Shown: one piece after another, positions 63,509-64,000 of the stretch
Position numbering within the stretch: the stretch's first letter is position 1
How the letters are laid out: every line of letters begins with the position of its first letter
Source of the DNA: Blastobasis lacticolella
Taxonomy: Eukaryota > Arthropoda > Insecta > Lepidoptera > Blastobasidae
Assembly (NCBI GenBank): GCA_905147135.1
Contig: LR990053.1
Span: 3,112,501 to 3,176,500 of the forward strand
Length of the DNA stretch: 64,000 bases
Direction: 5' to 3'
Program-made: the position numbers and the translations under genes
Notes under the pieces: generated by a model
Told to the model about the DNA's origin: nothing
Databases searched by the model: none
Seen by the model: only the letters and a program-made list of their open reading frames with translations

Positions 63509-63892
63509 ATGGGTGCGCTCACCATGTTAGTCTGTTTCTCGGTATTCGCGATCACATACGCTGATAATCCCAGAGACCATTCCACGACCTGGGGTATTAG
63601 ACAACATTCCGATATCTTATTACATGAAGAGTTGATCGTTGCAAAAGTTACCCCGAGTACACCATCGAATAAAATGGTATACCCACGAAATGGGCAAAAC
63701 AATCATGTTATAACACAAGTTGTTGCTCGCGATAATTTAAAACAAGGTGGTCAATGTTATCCAAAATTGGAAAAGGGTGGACCAGACTCTTATAATGCGA
63801 CGGTTTTCATCCAATGGCAAGTTCAGGATGGCATCAAAGAAGAAAAAGAGTTTGTAAACTACGATATCGAAATTTATGGCAGAGTCAATTAA
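63509..63892 (+). CDS. MBF2/REPAT-like small secreted protein (copy 2)
   Basis: The 127-residue protein has an intact ATG aligned with copy 1. The signal peptide is MGALTMLVCFSVFAITYA. The mature part reads DHSTTWGIRQHSDILLHEEL, then VVARDNLKQGGQCYPKLEKG, GPDSYNATVFIQWQV, and closes with VNYDIEIYGRVN. The DNLKQ-GG-LEKGGP spacing and the terminal IYG are typical of the MBF2 family (founder: Bombyx MBF2, named as an FTZ-F1 co-activator; most members, including REPAT proteins, are small secreted midgut or salivary proteins). One NAT glycosylation site is shared with copy 1. This copy keeps the family C-terminus and looks like the better candidate for a functional gene. The assignment is by recalled family pattern, without a profile search. 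Confidence 0.86.
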   Translation: MGALTMLVCFSVFAITYADNPRDHSTTWGIRQHSDILLHEELIVAKVTPSTPSNKMVYPRNGQNNHVITQVVARDNLKQGGQCYPKLEKGGPDSYNATVFIQWQVQDGIKEEKEFVNYDIEIYGRVN

Positions 63893-64000
63893 ACAAGGCA
63901 ATAGAGTTGAAACCGTAAACATGCTGCAGTCTTGGTGTTGTATAATTTTCTTTAATTTTTGTAGTTGACGTAATCAATACTCAGGTATGTATTGATTTTT

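Larger units (their letters stand above)
63261..64000 (+). repeat. Inverted-duplication block 2 (MBF2-like unit), cut by window end
   Basis: It is homologous in reverse orientation to 44,270-44,978, from AATTGCCACAATAAAT to GGTATGTATTGATTTTT at the last base, so the true right boundary lies outside the window. Confidence 0.88.

Overview
The window looks like nuclear DNA of a moth or butterfly (Lepidoptera). It is AT-rich, has no bacterial-style gene packing, and is dominated by short and long interspersed elements of kinds familiar from lepidopteran genomes: CR1-, RTE- and jockey-type LINEs, a Penelope-like element, a Tc1/mariner element, two tRNA-headed SINE families and several inverted-repeat (MITE-like) elements. 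No rRNA, CRISPR, operon or true tRNA gene was seen. This assignment is inferred from repeat content and from the one host gene family recognised, not from a database search.

Only two host protein genes are well supported. Both encode small secreted proteins of about 126 residues that resemble the MBF2/REPAT family (Pfam MBF2), one at 44.36-44.74 kb on the minus strand and one at 63.51-63.89 kb on the plus strand. They are head-to-head copies of one ancestral unit. The homology runs through the promoter-side DNA (including a shared TATTTAAA box), the signal peptide and the 3' flank, and the second copy is cut by the window end. The 18 kb between them is filled with later insertions, including a 3.9 kb jockey LINE with a perfect 12-bp target-site duplication.

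Layout. 0-5.3 kb: SINEs, Helitron-like repeats and an unclassified repeat. 5.5-8.3 kb: a 5'-truncated LINE with a long uninterrupted reverse transcriptase frame, flanked at a distance by a 36-bp inverted repeat. 8.3-20 kb: CpG-rich patches, a CR1 tail carrying a MITE, a Penelope-like insertion with GIY-YIG nuclease, and SINEs. 20-33 kb: RTE LINE remnants, SINEs and long unannotated single-copy-looking DNA. 33-38.8 kb: a full-length SINE, a defective DD41D mariner-type transposon with intact ends, and two MITEs. 38.8-44.3 kb: mostly unrecognised DNA, then CR1 and jockey-superfamily LINE 3' ends placed head to head. 44.3-49.2 kb: the first MBF2-like gene and the jockey element. 49.2-63.2 kb: RTE remnant, Helitron-like ends, terminal-inverted-repeat elements, tandem repeats and SINEs. 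63.2-64 kb: the second MBF2-like gene.

I found no convincing new multi-gene system. The most rewarding items are the inverted MBF2-like gene pair, the textbook Penelope-like insertion, several candidate MITEs that may be undescribed, and repeated palindrome formation inside one SINE family.
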